DNA of 64,000 bases from Chitinophaga dinghuensis (GCF_003259435.1 NZ_QLMA01000003.1:1-64000), one strand, 5' to 3'. Positions 43,303 to 52,460 are shown, numbered from the stretch's first letter. Notes: generated by a model not told the origin, from the sequence alone. A program made the numbers and translations.

Positions 43303-43310
43303 CAAAAGTA
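43303..43310 (-). promoter_or_regulatory. -7 box of the DUF2795 gene
   Basis: TACTTTTG on the minus strand, exact TAnnTTTG, 32 nt before ATG 43270. Confidence 0.6.
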
Positions 43311-43371
43311 TTCATTAATTTGAAATAAACAACTTTTACTATTTTATTGGTTATTTACTTTTCTTTGGGTT

Positions 43372-44028
43372 ATGCTAACCGCTCGCAATGTCACCAAAAA
43401 TTATTCCAACTTACCGATTCTGAAGGGAGTGGATATTACTGTCAGTAAAGGGGAAATCGTTACTATTGTTGGCTCGTCCGGAGCCGGCAAAAGTACGTTG
43501 TTACATATCCTCGGAACGTTGGATACGCCCACTACTGGCGAAATTCTCCTGAATGATGTCAATCTGACCAAGCTGAAAGGGAATGCCCTCGCTGATTTCA
43601 GAAACCGCCATATTGGCTTTATTTTCCAGTTTCACCATCTGCTGCCGGAATTCTCTGCCCTCGAAAACGTGTGCATACCAGGCTTTATTGCCGGTACGGC
43701 TAAAAATGCTGTCAGAGAAAAAGCCATGTTCCTGCTGGAAACACTCGGTATGCAGGATCGTATGGACCACAAACCGAATGCGCTCTCCGGTGGTGAACAA
43801 CAAAGAGTAGCCGTTGCCAGAGCCCTCATCAACAATCCTGATGTGGTAATGGCCGATGAACCTACCGGTAATCTCGACTCCCGTAATGCCAGAGAACTAC
43901 ATAACCTGTTTTTTGAACTAAGGGAAAAATTCAACCAGACTTTCATCATCGTCACACATAATGAAGAACTGGCCCCTTTAAGCGACAGGCAGCTTGTCAT
44001 GAAGGACGGCCGGATTATCTCCCATTAG
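43372..44028 (+). CDS. ABC transporter ATP-binding protein, LolD-like
   Basis: 218 residues with Walker A GSSGAGKSTLLHIL near residue 34, Q-loop FIFQFHHLLPEFSALENV, signature LSGGEQQRVAVARAL near 138, Walker B VVMADEPTGNLD and the switch histidine in IIVTHNEEL. The LLPEFSALENV wording and size match LolD/MacB-type ATPases that power lipoprotein release or mechanotransmission. No permease (LolC/E-like) is adjacent, so the partner is encoded elsewhere. Orphan LolD genes are common in Bacteroidota. Confidence 0.9.
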   Translation: MLTARNVTKNYSNLPILKGVDITVSKGEIVTIVGSSGAGKSTLLHILGTLDTPTTGEILLNDVNLTKLKGNALADFRNRHIGFIFQFHHLLPEFSALENVCIPGFIAGTAKNAVREKAMFLLETLGMQDRMDHKPNALSGGEQQRVAVARALINNPDVVMADEPTGNLDSRNARELHNLFFELREKFNQTFIIVTHNEELAPLSDRQLVMKDGRIISH

Positions 44029-44034
44029 CAGCTT

Positions 44035-44058
44035 TATCGCCCCCATAGCGGGGCGATA
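44035..44058. terminator. Hairpin between convergent lolD-like and deacetylase genes
   Basis: TATCGCCCC (44035-44043), loop CATAGC, GGGGCGATA (44050-44058). There is no T-run on either side, so termination strength is uncertain. Confidence 0.6.
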
Positions 44059-44064
44059 GCCCGC

Positions 44065-44967
44065 TTAATAGCCGTATTGGTCTATACCTTCCCGGAAGGT
44101 TTGACAATGGGCATCCACCACATGCTTTACCCGCGGCGAATATCCGCCTCCCATTACCACTGCCACCGGTATACTATGCCGCCTTAGCGCACTGAATACC
44201 ATGGCGTCCCTATCCCGGCAGCCTGCTGCTGTTATCTTCAGCTTACCCAGCTTATCCGTTTCCAGGATGTCCACTCCAGATAAATAGTATACAATATCAG
44301 GACGCACCTTGTTTATCAAATCTTCCAATGACTCTTCCAGTAACCTAAGATAAGGGCCATCGGTGATGCCATCCGGCAGGGGAATATCCAAATCTGATCT
44401 TTCCTTGTGGAAAGGATAATTATGCGCGCCATGCATACTGAACGTGTATACATGCGGGTTATTTTCAAAGATAGCCGCGGTGCCATTCCCCTGGTGTACA
44501 TCCAGGTCTATCACCAGCGCCTGGCGGATTTTCCGCTGATCCAGCAGGTAATTAGCCGCTACCGCTATATCATTCAGTAAGCAGAATCCCTCCCCTTTTC
44601 CAGCAAAAGCATGATGCGTACCACCAGCTACATTGAATCCCAATCCATGCTCCAATGCATGTAAGGATATATCAATCGTACCCTGGGCTATCACAATTTC
44701 CCGCAAGGTGAGTCGGGGCGACTGCTCAAACCCTATCTGGCGCTGTTCCCGATAGGTGAGCCCCTGATCCCGTAGCTTTTCCCAGTATTCCCGGGTATGG
44801 GTGAGCAGAATAATTGCTTCTTCTGCCGGTGCAGGCATAAAAAGGTGTTCCTCCCGGATAATGCCCTCCCGGAGCAACTGCTCGGGTATCAGCTCATATT
44901 TGATCATCGGGAAACGATGATTGGGTGGAAGCGGATGTATATAAACTTCGTGAAATGCAATCTTCAT
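44065..44967 (-). CDS. Histone deacetylase family protein (AcuC/HDAC-like)
   Basis: 300 residues with the arginase/deacetylase fold. Zinc and catalytic motifs are GGTHHAFAGKGEGFCLLND near residue 134, VIDLDVHQGNGTAAIF near 173 and YYLSGVDILETDKLGKLKI near 250. The natural substrate could be an acetylated protein, acetylpolyamine or small molecule. The gene follows pdeM by 11 bp and is part of the Lhr-PdeM-HDAC run, suggesting co-transcription with the DNA-repair genes. Confidence 0.9.
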   Translation of the reverse strand: MKIAFHEVYIHPLPPNHRFPMIKYELIPEQLLREGIIREEHLFMPAPAEEAIILLTHTREYWEKLRDQGLTYREQRQIGFEQSPRLTLREIVIAQGTIDISLHALEHGLGFNVAGGTHHAFAGKGEGFCLLNDIAVAANYLLDQRKIRQALVIDLDVHQGNGTAAIFENNPHVYTFSMHGAHNYPFHKERSDLDIPLPDGITDGPYLRLLEESLEDLINKVRPDIVYYLSGVDILETDKLGKLKITAAGCRDRDAMVFSALRRHSIPVAVVMGGGYSPRVKHVVDAHCQTFREGIDQYGY

Positions 44968-44978
44968 TTTTCAGGGAT

Positions 44979-45626
44979 TTATTGTGCCCTTACTACGGAA
45001 TCGCCGGCTATTACAAATACCGGTTCATCCACTTCGGCGTTCATAGAAGCTAGTCCGGTGAACTCGCCAAATGCCGGTAATATGCAGCAGTGCCTGCTGA
45101 AATAAAAGCAAGGCAGTCTCAATCGCTGCCTGGCCATGCCTGCCATTACATATCCCGGATGCAGATGGCCTGAAAACGTATAGGTATAACCGTTATCATG
45201 ACCGCAAGGCTCATGAATAAAATGGATATTACGGAGGGTGAGTGTTGGGGAGATGTGGATATTCAGCCGGCTATATATTTCTTCCGGCATAATATCGTGG
45301 TTGCCCACTACCAGGTGAAAACGAATATTGGGAAACTGCCTTCTCCATACCTCGAAATAATCCACTTCCTTATTTTCATGGCTGTGGAACATATCGCCGG
45401 TAATGATAATCTGAGTTGGCTGATAGCGCGTGATGAGGCGTTGCAGGCGAAACAGATCTTCTGCCACTATCCCTGCCGGTACCGCAATACCGGATTTCCT
45501 GAAATGAGTAGCCTTGCCCAGATGTAAATCTGATACGATCAATGCCTGTTCTTCCTGCCAGTAGATGGCGCGCTCCGGCAATAGCTGCCAGTGTTGCGAC
45601 CGATAAAAAAATATTTCCCCTGTCAC
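44979..45626 (-). CDS. pdeM: Ligase-associated DNA damage response endonuclease PdeM
   Basis: 215-residue metallophosphoesterase with all calcineurin-type motifs: SDLHLGKATHFRKSG (residue ~32), ITGDMFHSHENKE, VVGNHD and the late SGHLHPGY. This is the PdeM form found in bacterial LHR/ligase/exonuclease repair clusters (TIGR04123 type). It is encoded 41 bp downstream of the Lhr-like helicase, the expected partner. The ATP-dependent ligase and the predicted exonuclease usually in such clusters are not adjacent. Confidence 0.92.
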   Translation of the reverse strand: MTGEIFFYRSQHWQLLPERAIYWQEEQALIVSDLHLGKATHFRKSGIAVPAGIVAEDLFRLQRLITRYQPTQIIITGDMFHSHENKEVDYFEVWRRQFPNIRFHLVVGNHDIMPEEIYSRLNIHISPTLTLRNIHFIHEPCGHDNGYTYTFSGHLHPGYVMAGMARQRLRLPCFYFSRHCCILPAFGEFTGLASMNAEVDEPVFVIAGDSVVRAQ

Positions 45627-45667
45627 GTTCTCTGCTGATTTTTAACAGGGTGCAAATTATCAAATTC

Positions 45668-48121
45668 CTACCCGTTTGCAGCGATCAATTTTTTTATGCG
45701 GTCTGCCAGTTTTTCGCTGGTCATGGTATCGCGGAGACTATCCACTTTAATCGGGAAGCAGAATGGGGTGAGTTTTTCCGGATGAGTGACCACGATCTTG
45801 CTGACTGCAATACGGTCCAGCGTTTCCCGTAGCCGGGCTTCCTCCATCTGGTAAAAGAAGGCTTCATTAAAAGCCTGTTGCAGTAGCAGGTTATGCGGGT
45901 CATAATCCCTGAAAACATTGAACAACAAGGAAGACGATGCCTGTAAATGCCTGTTGGCTTTATTTTTACCGGGATAGCCCTGGAAGATGAGACCTGCTAT
46001 TACCGCAATGTCCCTGAACTTACGACGGGCCATTTCGGTAGAATTTACACTGGCTTGTAATTCCGTGGTCAGGTTGTCGGTGGTGAATAATGCTTTGGAA
46101 TTTTCGGCGGTGAGCGGAATGGGTTGGTCAGACAAGAGCTCAAAGCCATAGTCGTTCATCGCTATGGAAAAAGTGATGGGCGTTATCCGACTGATACGCC
46201 AGGCCAGTAAGGCTGCCATTACTTCATGTACGAGCCGGCCTTCAAAGGGATATACGAACAGATGATAGCCATCTTCTGTTTGAATATGCTCTATCAGTAA
46301 TTCATCATCTTTGGGAATATGGGATAAATCTTCCTGGAGATTGAAGAGGGGCTGTAGTGCCAATAGTTCCGGGTCTTTGGTTCGGCGACTAAGCGCTTCG
46401 TTGAATTTACGACGCAGCATCCATCCCAGGTTGGACGACAGCGGGATGCGACCTCCTTGCCAGCTGGGCACAATGGTGCGCTTGGAGGTGGATTTGCGGA
46501 CAAAGGCAGTCATGTCTTTCGTCATTACAAATTCCAGATTTCTGCCGGCCAGTGTAAAGCTGTCTCCCGGTTGTAATCTCGATATAAAGCCTTCTTCTAT
46601 CACGCCTACATAACCTCCGCTCATAAATTTCACTTTCATCATCACATCGCTGACAATAGTGCCTATATGCAAGCGGTGACGCATGGCCAGCATCCTGCTG
46701 GTACAGCGGAAGAAGTTTCCGGAGCGGTCCATTTTTTTGAACTCATCATAACTGAAGAGGGCATCGCCGCCGGTGGTGAGAAAAGCAAGTATCCACTGCC
46801 AGTCTTCCGGCGTCATGTGCTGATAACAGTAAGTATTCCTGACTTCCTCCCATATGTCATTGGCATGGAATCCATCGGATACGGCCAGGGTCATCAGGTA
46901 TTGGAGCAATACGTCCCAGGCCAGCAGCACTGGCATTCTGCTTTCAATCAGTTCTTCTTCCATCGCGGCTTTCAGCGCTGCTGCCTCTACCAGCTCCAGA
47001 GCATGGGTAGGCAGGAAGTAGATATTACTGATGGCGTTGGGCTGATGGCCGCTACGGCCTGCTCTTTGCAGGAAGCGGGCTACTCCTTTAGGGCTGCCCA
47101 CCTGTATTACGGTATCTACCGGGCGGAAATCCACGCCCAGATCCAGACTGGCAGTACATACCACTACTTTCAAAATGCCATTATGAAGGGCTTCTTCCAC
47201 CCATATACGCAGTTCGGCGTCTATGGAACCATGGTGCAGCGCGATGGCGCCAGCCAGCTCCGGACAGGCAGTTAAAAGTGACTGGTACCAAATCTCTGAC
47301 TGAGAACGGGTATTGGTAAACAGGAGGGTGGTCTGGCTTGCCATGATCACAGGAATGGCCTGCGGGAGCATTTTAAGGCCTAAATGTCCTGCCCAGGGGT
47401 ATTTGTCCATCTCGGCAGGAATAACGCTTTTTAGGGCTATATTTTTCTTTAATTGGGCCCTTATGATAACGGCATCCTGGTAATGGGTTCCCATGAGTAC
47501 CTGCATGGCCTCCTCAAGATTGCCAATAGTGGCAGAGATACCCCATATTTTCAGGGGTGGGCGATTTTCCTCAGCAGTGATGCCTTTTAGTCGGCTGAGG
47601 GCGAGTTCCACCATGACCCCGCGTTTGGTACCGATGAGTTCATGCCATTCGTCTGCTACGATGGTGGTGAGATGTTTGAAATGGGCTGGATAATCGCGCT
47701 GTGCGAGCAAGATATGCAGGCTCTCCGGCGTGATAATCATAATTTCCGGCATCTGTTTTTTCTGGGAAGCGCGGGTGCTAATACTGGTGTCGCCGCTGCG
47801 AATACCTACCTGCCAGGGGATTTGCAGTTCTTCCAATACTTCCGTCATAGCACGGGCAATATCTTTTGCGAGGGCGCGCAAAGGAGATATCCACAATAAT
47901 TGCAGCCCGTTTTTGTATTTTTTCCGATACTGTTCTGGATGTTTATCTATCCAGGCAATGACTACTGCAAGGAAGAGCGAGAACGTTTTACCGAAGCCTG
48001 TAGGGGCATTTACAAGTCCTGATTTGCCCTGCTGATAAGCCTCCCAGGCCTCTTCCTGGAACTGGAAGGGCTTCAGTTCCTTTGCTGCCAGCCATGAGGT
48101 AATGATTTGTTTGCCTTTCAT
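45668..48121 (-). CDS. Ligase-associated DEXH-box helicase (Lhr-like)
   Basis: 817 residues from ATG 48121 (a TTG two codons upstream is less likely). Helicase motifs: NAPTGFGKTFSLFLAVV (residue ~37), SPLRALAKDIARAM, ITPESLHILLA, DEWHELIGTKRG, SATIGNLEEAM, and C-terminal ASLDLGVDFRPVDTVIQVGSPKGVARFLQRAGRSGHQ. The length and the C-terminal region match the shorter Lhr helicase of ligase-associated damage-response clusters (TIGR04121 type). It should act on DNA damage together with PdeM. Confidence 0.93.
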   Translation of the reverse strand: MKGKQIITSWLAAKELKPFQFQEEAWEAYQQGKSGLVNAPTGFGKTFSLFLAVVIAWIDKHPEQYRKKYKNGLQLLWISPLRALAKDIARAMTEVLEELQIPWQVGIRSGDTSISTRASQKKQMPEIMIITPESLHILLAQRDYPAHFKHLTTIVADEWHELIGTKRGVMVELALSRLKGITAEENRPPLKIWGISATIGNLEEAMQVLMGTHYQDAVIIRAQLKKNIALKSVIPAEMDKYPWAGHLGLKMLPQAIPVIMASQTTLLFTNTRSQSEIWYQSLLTACPELAGAIALHHGSIDAELRIWVEEALHNGILKVVVCTASLDLGVDFRPVDTVIQVGSPKGVARFLQRAGRSGHQPNAISNIYFLPTHALELVEAAALKAAMEEELIESRMPVLLAWDVLLQYLMTLAVSDGFHANDIWEEVRNTYCYQHMTPEDWQWILAFLTTGGDALFSYDEFKKMDRSGNFFRCTSRMLAMRHRLHIGTIVSDVMMKVKFMSGGYVGVIEEGFISRLQPGDSFTLAGRNLEFVMTKDMTAFVRKSTSKRTIVPSWQGGRIPLSSNLGWMLRRKFNEALSRRTKDPELLALQPLFNLQEDLSHIPKDDELLIEHIQTEDGYHLFVYPFEGRLVHEVMAALLAWRISRITPITFSIAMNDYGFELLSDQPIPLTAENSKALFTTDNLTTELQASVNSTEMARRKFRDIAVIAGLIFQGYPGKNKANRHLQASSSLLFNVFRDYDPHNLLLQQAFNEAFFYQMEEARLRETLDRIAVSKIVVTHPEKLTPFCFPIKVDSLRDTMTSEKLADRIKKLIAANG

Positions 48122-48161
48122 GCACAATCTCCTATCCGGTTATTGGATAAAATTAAGACAC

Positions 48162-48169
48162 TATTTTTG
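48162..48169 (+). promoter_or_regulatory. -7 box of the purine permease gene
   Basis: TATTTTTG, exact TAnnTTTG, with 4 nt to the ATG at 48174. It predicts a leaderless mRNA and rules out the upstream in-frame ATGs. Confidence 0.65.
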
Positions 48170-48173
48170 CAAC

Positions 48174-49499
48174 ATGCTATCTAAATTTTTCAGGCTGGAG
48201 GAAAACCAGACCACTTTCAAAAAAGAGGTCCTGGCAGGCCTCACTACATTTTCTACCATGGCCTACATACTGGCGGTAAATCCCAGTATTCTTTCACAAA
48301 CGGGAATGGATTTCCATGCCCTGATTACGGCCACCGCACTCGCTGCCGCCATTGGTACGCTGGTGATGGCATTTTATGCCAAACTACCAATTGGCGTAGC
48401 GCCAGGTATGGGACTGAACGCATTTTTTGCCTATACTATCGTAGCCTCGATGGGCTATAGCTGGCAGTTTGCACTCACCGCCGTTTTCCTGGAAGGGATC
48501 ATCTTCATTTTTCTTTCCATGTTTAAGATACGGGAGGCAATTATCAACAGTATTCCCGGTAATCTGAAACATGCGATATCCGTGGGTATAGGGCTGCTCA
48601 TCGCCCTGATAGGCATGGCTAATGCAGGTATCATTGAAACAGGTATGCATCATATCGGGAATGATAAATTGGCCGGCGTGGTATTGAAAATGGGAGACCT
48701 CACTTCCGCGGGGCCGCTGCTGGCACTCATTGGCGTGATTGTTAGCGCTGTGCTGATGTATAAAGGCGTCAATGCGGCATTGCTTATAGGAATACTGGCG
48801 GCAACTTTAGTAGGCATTCCTTTAGGTGTCACACATCTTCCGGAAAATGGACATTTGGTAGGACTTCCGCCATCGATAGCGCCTATCGCTTTCAAAATGC
48901 AGTTCGACAAAATCTTTTCCATGGATATGGTGATGATCCTCTTCACCTTGCTGATGGTCAATCTTTTTGATACGGTGGGCACCCTCATTGGTCTTTGTAA
49001 TAAGGCCGGACTGCTGGACGAGAACGGTCGTCTCCCCAGAGCTAAACAAGCGCTGATGGCAGACGCAGTAGGTACTACTGCAGCAGGACTCCTGGGTACC
49101 AGCGTGGTAACGGCTTATGTGGAAAGTGCCAGTGGTATTGCGGCTGGCGGGAAAACAGGACTGACATCTTTCACCGTGGCTATCATGTTCCTGCTGTCTC
49201 TCTTTTTCGCACCGGTATTTGCCATGATTCCTCAAGCGGCTACCGCGCCAGCATTGATTATTGTAGGCATGCTGATGATGGGTTCCGTAACGAAAATCGA
49301 TTTTAATGATGTAACAGAAGCTTTGCCGGCATTCCTGGCCATCGCGATGATGCCTTATTCCTACAGTATTGCAGAAGGAATCGTTTTCGGCATGCTGTCT
49401 TATGTACTGCTGAAAGTCTTTACAGGTCAGTATAAGCAGATCAGTCCAGTAATGTATGTACTGGCAATTCTCTTTATCGTAACGTTCTTTGTGAAATAA
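48174..49499 (+). CDS. NCS2 family permease (guanine/hypoxanthine type)
   Basis: 441 residues and about a dozen membrane segments. The AzgA/PbuG-like signatures are ENQTTFKKEVLAGLTTFSTMAYILAVNPSIL near the N-terminus, GVAPGMGLNAFFAYT near residue 79, the later LFDTVGTLIGLCNKAGLLDENG and GTSVVTAYVESASGIAAGGKTGL. These mark the NCS2 azgA subgroup, proton symporters for purine bases. The start was chosen from the promoter position. It runs into the convergent LD-carboxypeptidase gene with one base between stops. Confidence 0.93.
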   Translation: MLSKFFRLEENQTTFKKEVLAGLTTFSTMAYILAVNPSILSQTGMDFHALITATALAAAIGTLVMAFYAKLPIGVAPGMGLNAFFAYTIVASMGYSWQFALTAVFLEGIIFIFLSMFKIREAIINSIPGNLKHAISVGIGLLIALIGMANAGIIETGMHHIGNDKLAGVVLKMGDLTSAGPLLALIGVIVSAVLMYKGVNAALLIGILAATLVGIPLGVTHLPENGHLVGLPPSIAPIAFKMQFDKIFSMDMVMILFTLLMVNLFDTVGTLIGLCNKAGLLDENGRLPRAKQALMADAVGTTAAGLLGTSVVTAYVESASGIAAGGKTGLTSFTVAIMFLLSLFFAPVFAMIPQAATAPALIIVGMLMMGSVTKIDFNDVTEALPAFLAIAMMPYSYSIAEGIVFGMLSYVLLKVFTGQYKQISPVMYVLAILFIVTFFVK

Positions 49500-49500
49500 A

Positions 49501-50526
49501 TTATTCCTTCAGCGTAGCACCTGTGCTGGTCACTTCCAAAGTATGCACTGCATTGGATTTTAAGGCATAGTTGTTACGCTGATGACCTACCGGAAAATTG
49601 AAACATACCGGATAGTTGTACATCTTTATGCGATCAAAAATGATATCATAGAGATTTCTGCCGAATTCTTCTCCCGGATCATCTGGCTTGATGCGATTGA
49701 AACCTCCTAGAATCAGGCCTTTCAAATGGCTTAGCTTACCCGATCTTTCCAGTGTTCCCAACATACGATCGAGGTTATACAGATATTCTCCTACTTCTTC
49801 CAGGAACAGTATTTTTCCATTAGTATCTATTTCAGAGGCTGTACCAGAAACGGATTGTAATACAGAGAGATTACCGCCCACTACTGGCGCGGTGGCCTTT
49901 CCGATACGATTGTGGGGATCATTGTCGGCCTTGTATTGCATCTTCGTACCGGTGAGCGACTGGTAAATGGAGTTAATGGTATCCTGCATGATGGCATCTG
50001 ATCCCCGCAGATCTGAGGGGAAGCTGTTGCACATTTTACTATGGAGACTCACGATGTCGAACTGGCTGTTGACATGGCTGTGGATGGCCGTGATATCGCT
50101 GAACCCAATGATCCATTTCGGACGCTTACGGAAATTTTCGAAGTTGAGTTGATCTATCATTCTGGCAGAACCGTAACCACCGCGGGCGCAAAGGATGGCT
50201 TTTATCTCCGGATTGTCCATCATCGCCTGAAAATCCGCTGCCCGTTGCTGATCTGTACCGCCGAAGGAACCATCTTTTAAGCCAACAGTATTGCCCATCC
50301 GCACGATAAATCCCCAGCTTTCAATAATGCGGATGGCATCACTGATTTCCTCTTTTTTGATATATCCGGCAGGACAGGTAATCCCGATGATATCGCCTTT
50401 CTTCAGGTAAGGAGGAATAATGGGTGGTTGGATAGCTTCCTGCGGAATGAAAGAGGCTGCAGACTGTATAGCCGGGAGGGTAGCTCCGGCGGCCAGCAGG
50501 GAGGATAAAAAATGCTTACGGTTCAT
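49501..50526 (-). CDS. LD-carboxypeptidase, S66 family
   Basis: 341 residues. An N-terminal export signal (MNRKHFLSSLLAAGATLPAI) precedes the S66 fold: GITCPAGYI, the nucleophile serine in CARGGYGSARMIDQLNF, FLEEVGEYLYNLDRML with the catalytic glutamate, and PVCFNFPVGHQRNNYAL with the histidine. S66 enzymes cleave the L,D-bond between meso-diaminopimelate and D-alanine in recycled muropeptides, or act as MccF-like immunity peptidases. An ATG eight codons upstream (50550) is possible. The stop lies one base from the stop of the convergent permease gene. Confidence 0.91.
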   Translation of the reverse strand: MNRKHFLSSLLAAGATLPAIQSAASFIPQEAIQPPIIPPYLKKGDIIGITCPAGYIKKEEISDAIRIIESWGFIVRMGNTVGLKDGSFGGTDQQRAADFQAMMDNPEIKAILCARGGYGSARMIDQLNFENFRKRPKWIIGFSDITAIHSHVNSQFDIVSLHSKMCNSFPSDLRGSDAIMQDTINSIYQSLTGTKMQYKADNDPHNRIGKATAPVVGGNLSVLQSVSGTASEIDTNGKILFLEEVGEYLYNLDRMLGTLERSGKLSHLKGLILGGFNRIKPDDPGEEFGRNLYDIIFDRIKMYNYPVCFNFPVGHQRNNYALKSNAVHTLEVTSTGATLKE

Positions 50527-50559
50527 TGAGTCAAAGTAAGCATTTTTCACCTAACTTCT

Positions 50560-50949
50560 TTACTGCACTTCACGGATGGAGTGATGATGCATGTATCTGC
50601 CGTTTTCCAGCTCAATGATGTCGATGATGCGCATTTTGAAAGGCGCACCGATAGTAGTTTTTCCCATGAATGGGCCACGTAGGATGCCGGTAAATGTTTT
50701 ATGCGTTACTACTTTATTGCCTTCTCCAATCATTTCATGTATTTCCAGGGAAAGCTGGTCTATATTACTCAGTCCTTCCAGGATAAAGGTTTTGAGGGAG
50801 TTTTTGTCGTTGGCAAAACCTGCTGGCGCAGTGTGGTTGATAAACCGTGGGTCCACGATTTCATCCAGCGCTTCCATATTGGCTTTTACCAGGCATTCTT
50901 CATTAAATCTTCTGACGATGGCTTTGTTTTGTTCGATAGTGTTTTGCAT
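50560..50949 (-). CDS. SnoaL-like/ester cyclase family protein
   Basis: 129 residues of the NTF2-like fold: NKAIVRRFNEECLVKANMEALDEIVDPRFINH at the start, then EGLSNIDQLSLEIHEMIGEGNKVVTHKTFTG and the terminal IDIIELENGRYMHHHSIRE. Such proteins bind or isomerise small organic molecules; substrate unknown. ATG 50949 was chosen because a -7 box lies at 50968-50975; the longer open frame runs into the AraC gene. Confidence 0.85.
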   Translation of the reverse strand: MQNTIEQNKAIVRRFNEECLVKANMEALDEIVDPRFINHTAPAGFANDKNSLKTFILEGLSNIDQLSLEIHEMIGEGNKVVTHKTFTGILRGPFMGKTTIGAPFKMRIIDIIELENGRYMHHHSIREVQ

Positions 50950-50967
50950 AGCAGGATTATTTGTATG

Positions 50968-50975
50968 CAAAGGTA
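50968..50975 (-). promoter_or_regulatory. -7 box of the SnoaL-like gene
   Basis: TACCTTTG on the minus strand, exact TAnnTTTG, 18 nt before ATG 50949. It shows that the gene can be transcribed separately from the AraC regulator upstream. Confidence 0.6.
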
Positions 50976-51010
50976 GTTGGGGAGACACGGAGCCTGATAA
51001 CGGAAAAGGC

Positions 51011-51868
51011 TCAAATAGTAGCAGATTTGGCACGGAATGCCTGTGGCGTCAGGCCGTACTGCTGACGAAAGAGGGAAATGAAATGTGGGATGTGTTCAAA
51101 CCCGCATTCAAGGCCAATTTCAGCGACCTGTTTATCGGAATTGAGTAATAGTTTGTGTGCGTAAGCGAGGCGTTGTGTGGTAATCCATTTACGTGGACTC
51201 GTCTGAAAGTGGCGTTGGAAGTCACGTTTGAAGGCTGCCAGACTTCTGTTGGATAGTTTGGCCAGTTCGTCTAGCCCCAGCGGTTCGAATAGATGTCGTC
51301 TCACCACCCATTCAATATCCAAAGACGGAGCCGCTGCAATATCCTGTAATAGCCCCGCAAAGGCGGTCTGCTGCGGAGTGGCCAACAGCAGTAACAGTAG
51401 CTCGAATAACTTCAGGGGTAGCAATGGACCAAGCGTACTGGGGGCGGCAGAAAAATACTGCATGAACTGTTGAGAGAACGTTTCCAGTGAGGGCGTCAGC
51501 GGAAATACCATCTGGGCGGTATTTTGTGGCGGAGCAGGAAACTGATCGCCATATTTATGCAGGAATTTACTGATATGGTCGTCGGAGAGATAGATGAGCA
51601 GACTTTTAAAATCCGTCCCATCTTCCACGATATCGGAGAGGATATGAAATCCTTTGCGGACAAAGAAAACAGAGCCTGCTTCCACTTTAATCGTTCCCTC
51701 GTCTGTGTGCAGTAATTTATATCCGTTTAAGACGAAAATCAGGGTATGTTCCCTCAGGAAGATTCTGCGCTTTTCGGCCATGCGTCTTTGTTTCAGCATG
51801 GCGAAGTGCCTGTTGCCGACTTTCAGCATTTGCTGACCGGGGAAGTCCTGGGGGAATTTCAGCAGCAT
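51011..51868 (-). CDS. AraC-family transcriptional regulator
   Basis: 285 residues. The N-terminal cupin-like sensor domain contains LIFVLNGYKLLHTDEGTIKVEAGSVFFVRKGFH; the C-terminal ~100 residues form two helix-turn-helix units (LDELAKLSNRSLAAFKRDFQRHFQTSPRKWITTQRL and VAEIGLECGFEHIPHFISLFRQQYGLTPQAFR). The start ATG lies one base after the Lrp stop region, so the two regulators are translated from one message. Ligand unknown. Confidence 0.91.
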   Translation of the reverse strand: MLLKFPQDFPGQQMLKVGNRHFAMLKQRRMAEKRRIFLREHTLIFVLNGYKLLHTDEGTIKVEAGSVFFVRKGFHILSDIVEDGTDFKSLLIYLSDDHISKFLHKYGDQFPAPPQNTAQMVFPLTPSLETFSQQFMQYFSAAPSTLGPLLPLKLFELLLLLLATPQQTAFAGLLQDIAAAPSLDIEWVVRRHLFEPLGLDELAKLSNRSLAAFKRDFQRHFQTSPRKWITTQRLAYAHKLLLNSDKQVAEIGLECGFEHIPHFISLFRQQYGLTPQAFRAKSATI

Positions 51869-51869
51869 A

Positions 51870-52340
51870 TTAGTACACTACCTGGTGGGTGGCTTTAATG
51901 ACAGAAATGACAAAAATACTTTGGGTATGACTGAGATTATCCAGTTCTCCGAGTTTGTTGACATAGAATTCGCGGTACTCATCCATATCTTTCACCTGTA
52001 CTTTTATCATGAAGTCGAATTCCCCGGAAATGTTGAGGCATTCTGTGATTTCAGGGAAGTTGAGTATTTCCTGGATGAATTTTTTTCCGTATTTTTTATT
52101 GTGTTCTTTCAAGGTAATGTAGCAGAGCACTGTCAATCCTTTTCCGATTTTGCTCGGATCTACGATGGCTGCATATTGTTTGATAATGCCCGCTTGTTCC
52201 ATTTTGCGAATGCGCTCATATACAGGCGTGGTGCTCATATTCAACTGTGCAGCAATATCTCTCATGGTCATTTTGGCATCCTGCTGTAACAGTTTCAGGA
52301 TATTCATGTCTTTTTCATCCAGTACAAGTGGTGTTTCCAA
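51870..52340 (-). CDS. Lrp/AsnC-family transcriptional regulator
   Basis: 156 residues: the N-terminal HTH (LDEKDMNILKLLQQDAKMTMRDIAAQLNMSTTPVYERIRKMEQAGII) and the RAM/AsnC ligand-binding domain (LTVLCYITLKEHNKK...EFDFMIKVQVKDMDEYREF). Divergent from an efflux-pump gene with 148 bp between starts. A 13-bp inverted repeat in that space (52375-52424) is a good candidate for its binding site. It probably controls itself, the AraC gene and the pump. Confidence 0.93.
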   Translation of the reverse strand: METPLVLDEKDMNILKLLQQDAKMTMRDIAAQLNMSTTPVYERIRKMEQAGIIKQYAAIVDPSKIGKGLTVLCYITLKEHNKKYGKKFIQEILNFPEITECLNISGEFDFMIKVQVKDMDEYREFYVNKLGELDNLSHTQSIFVISVIKATHQVVY

Positions 52341-52374
52341 TATTTTTCTGTTTAGTTGAAAGAATAAATGTGGA

Positions 52375-52424
52375 TTTGGAATAAAACTCCATATAAAGAT
52401 ATAAATAAAGTGTTTTATTCCAAA
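52375..52424. promoter_or_regulatory. Palindromic candidate operator between lrp-like and MFS genes
   Basis: TTTGGAATAAAAC (52375-52387) and GTTTTATTCCAAA (52412-52424) are perfect reverse complements separated by 24 bp. The distance between half-site centres is 37 bp, so they fall on roughly similar faces of the DNA at 3.5 turns. The repeat lies between the two divergent starts. Confidence 0.55.
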
Positions 52425-52460
52425 ATTTTAATTCAATATAGATTTGTGTTCTATGTTTTT

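Noticed and set aside
48102..48173. Longer N-terminus for the purine permease
   Set aside because: It would overlap the start of the divergent helicase gene and lies upstream of the promoter box at 48162; NCS2 proteins begin close to LSKFFRLEENQTT.
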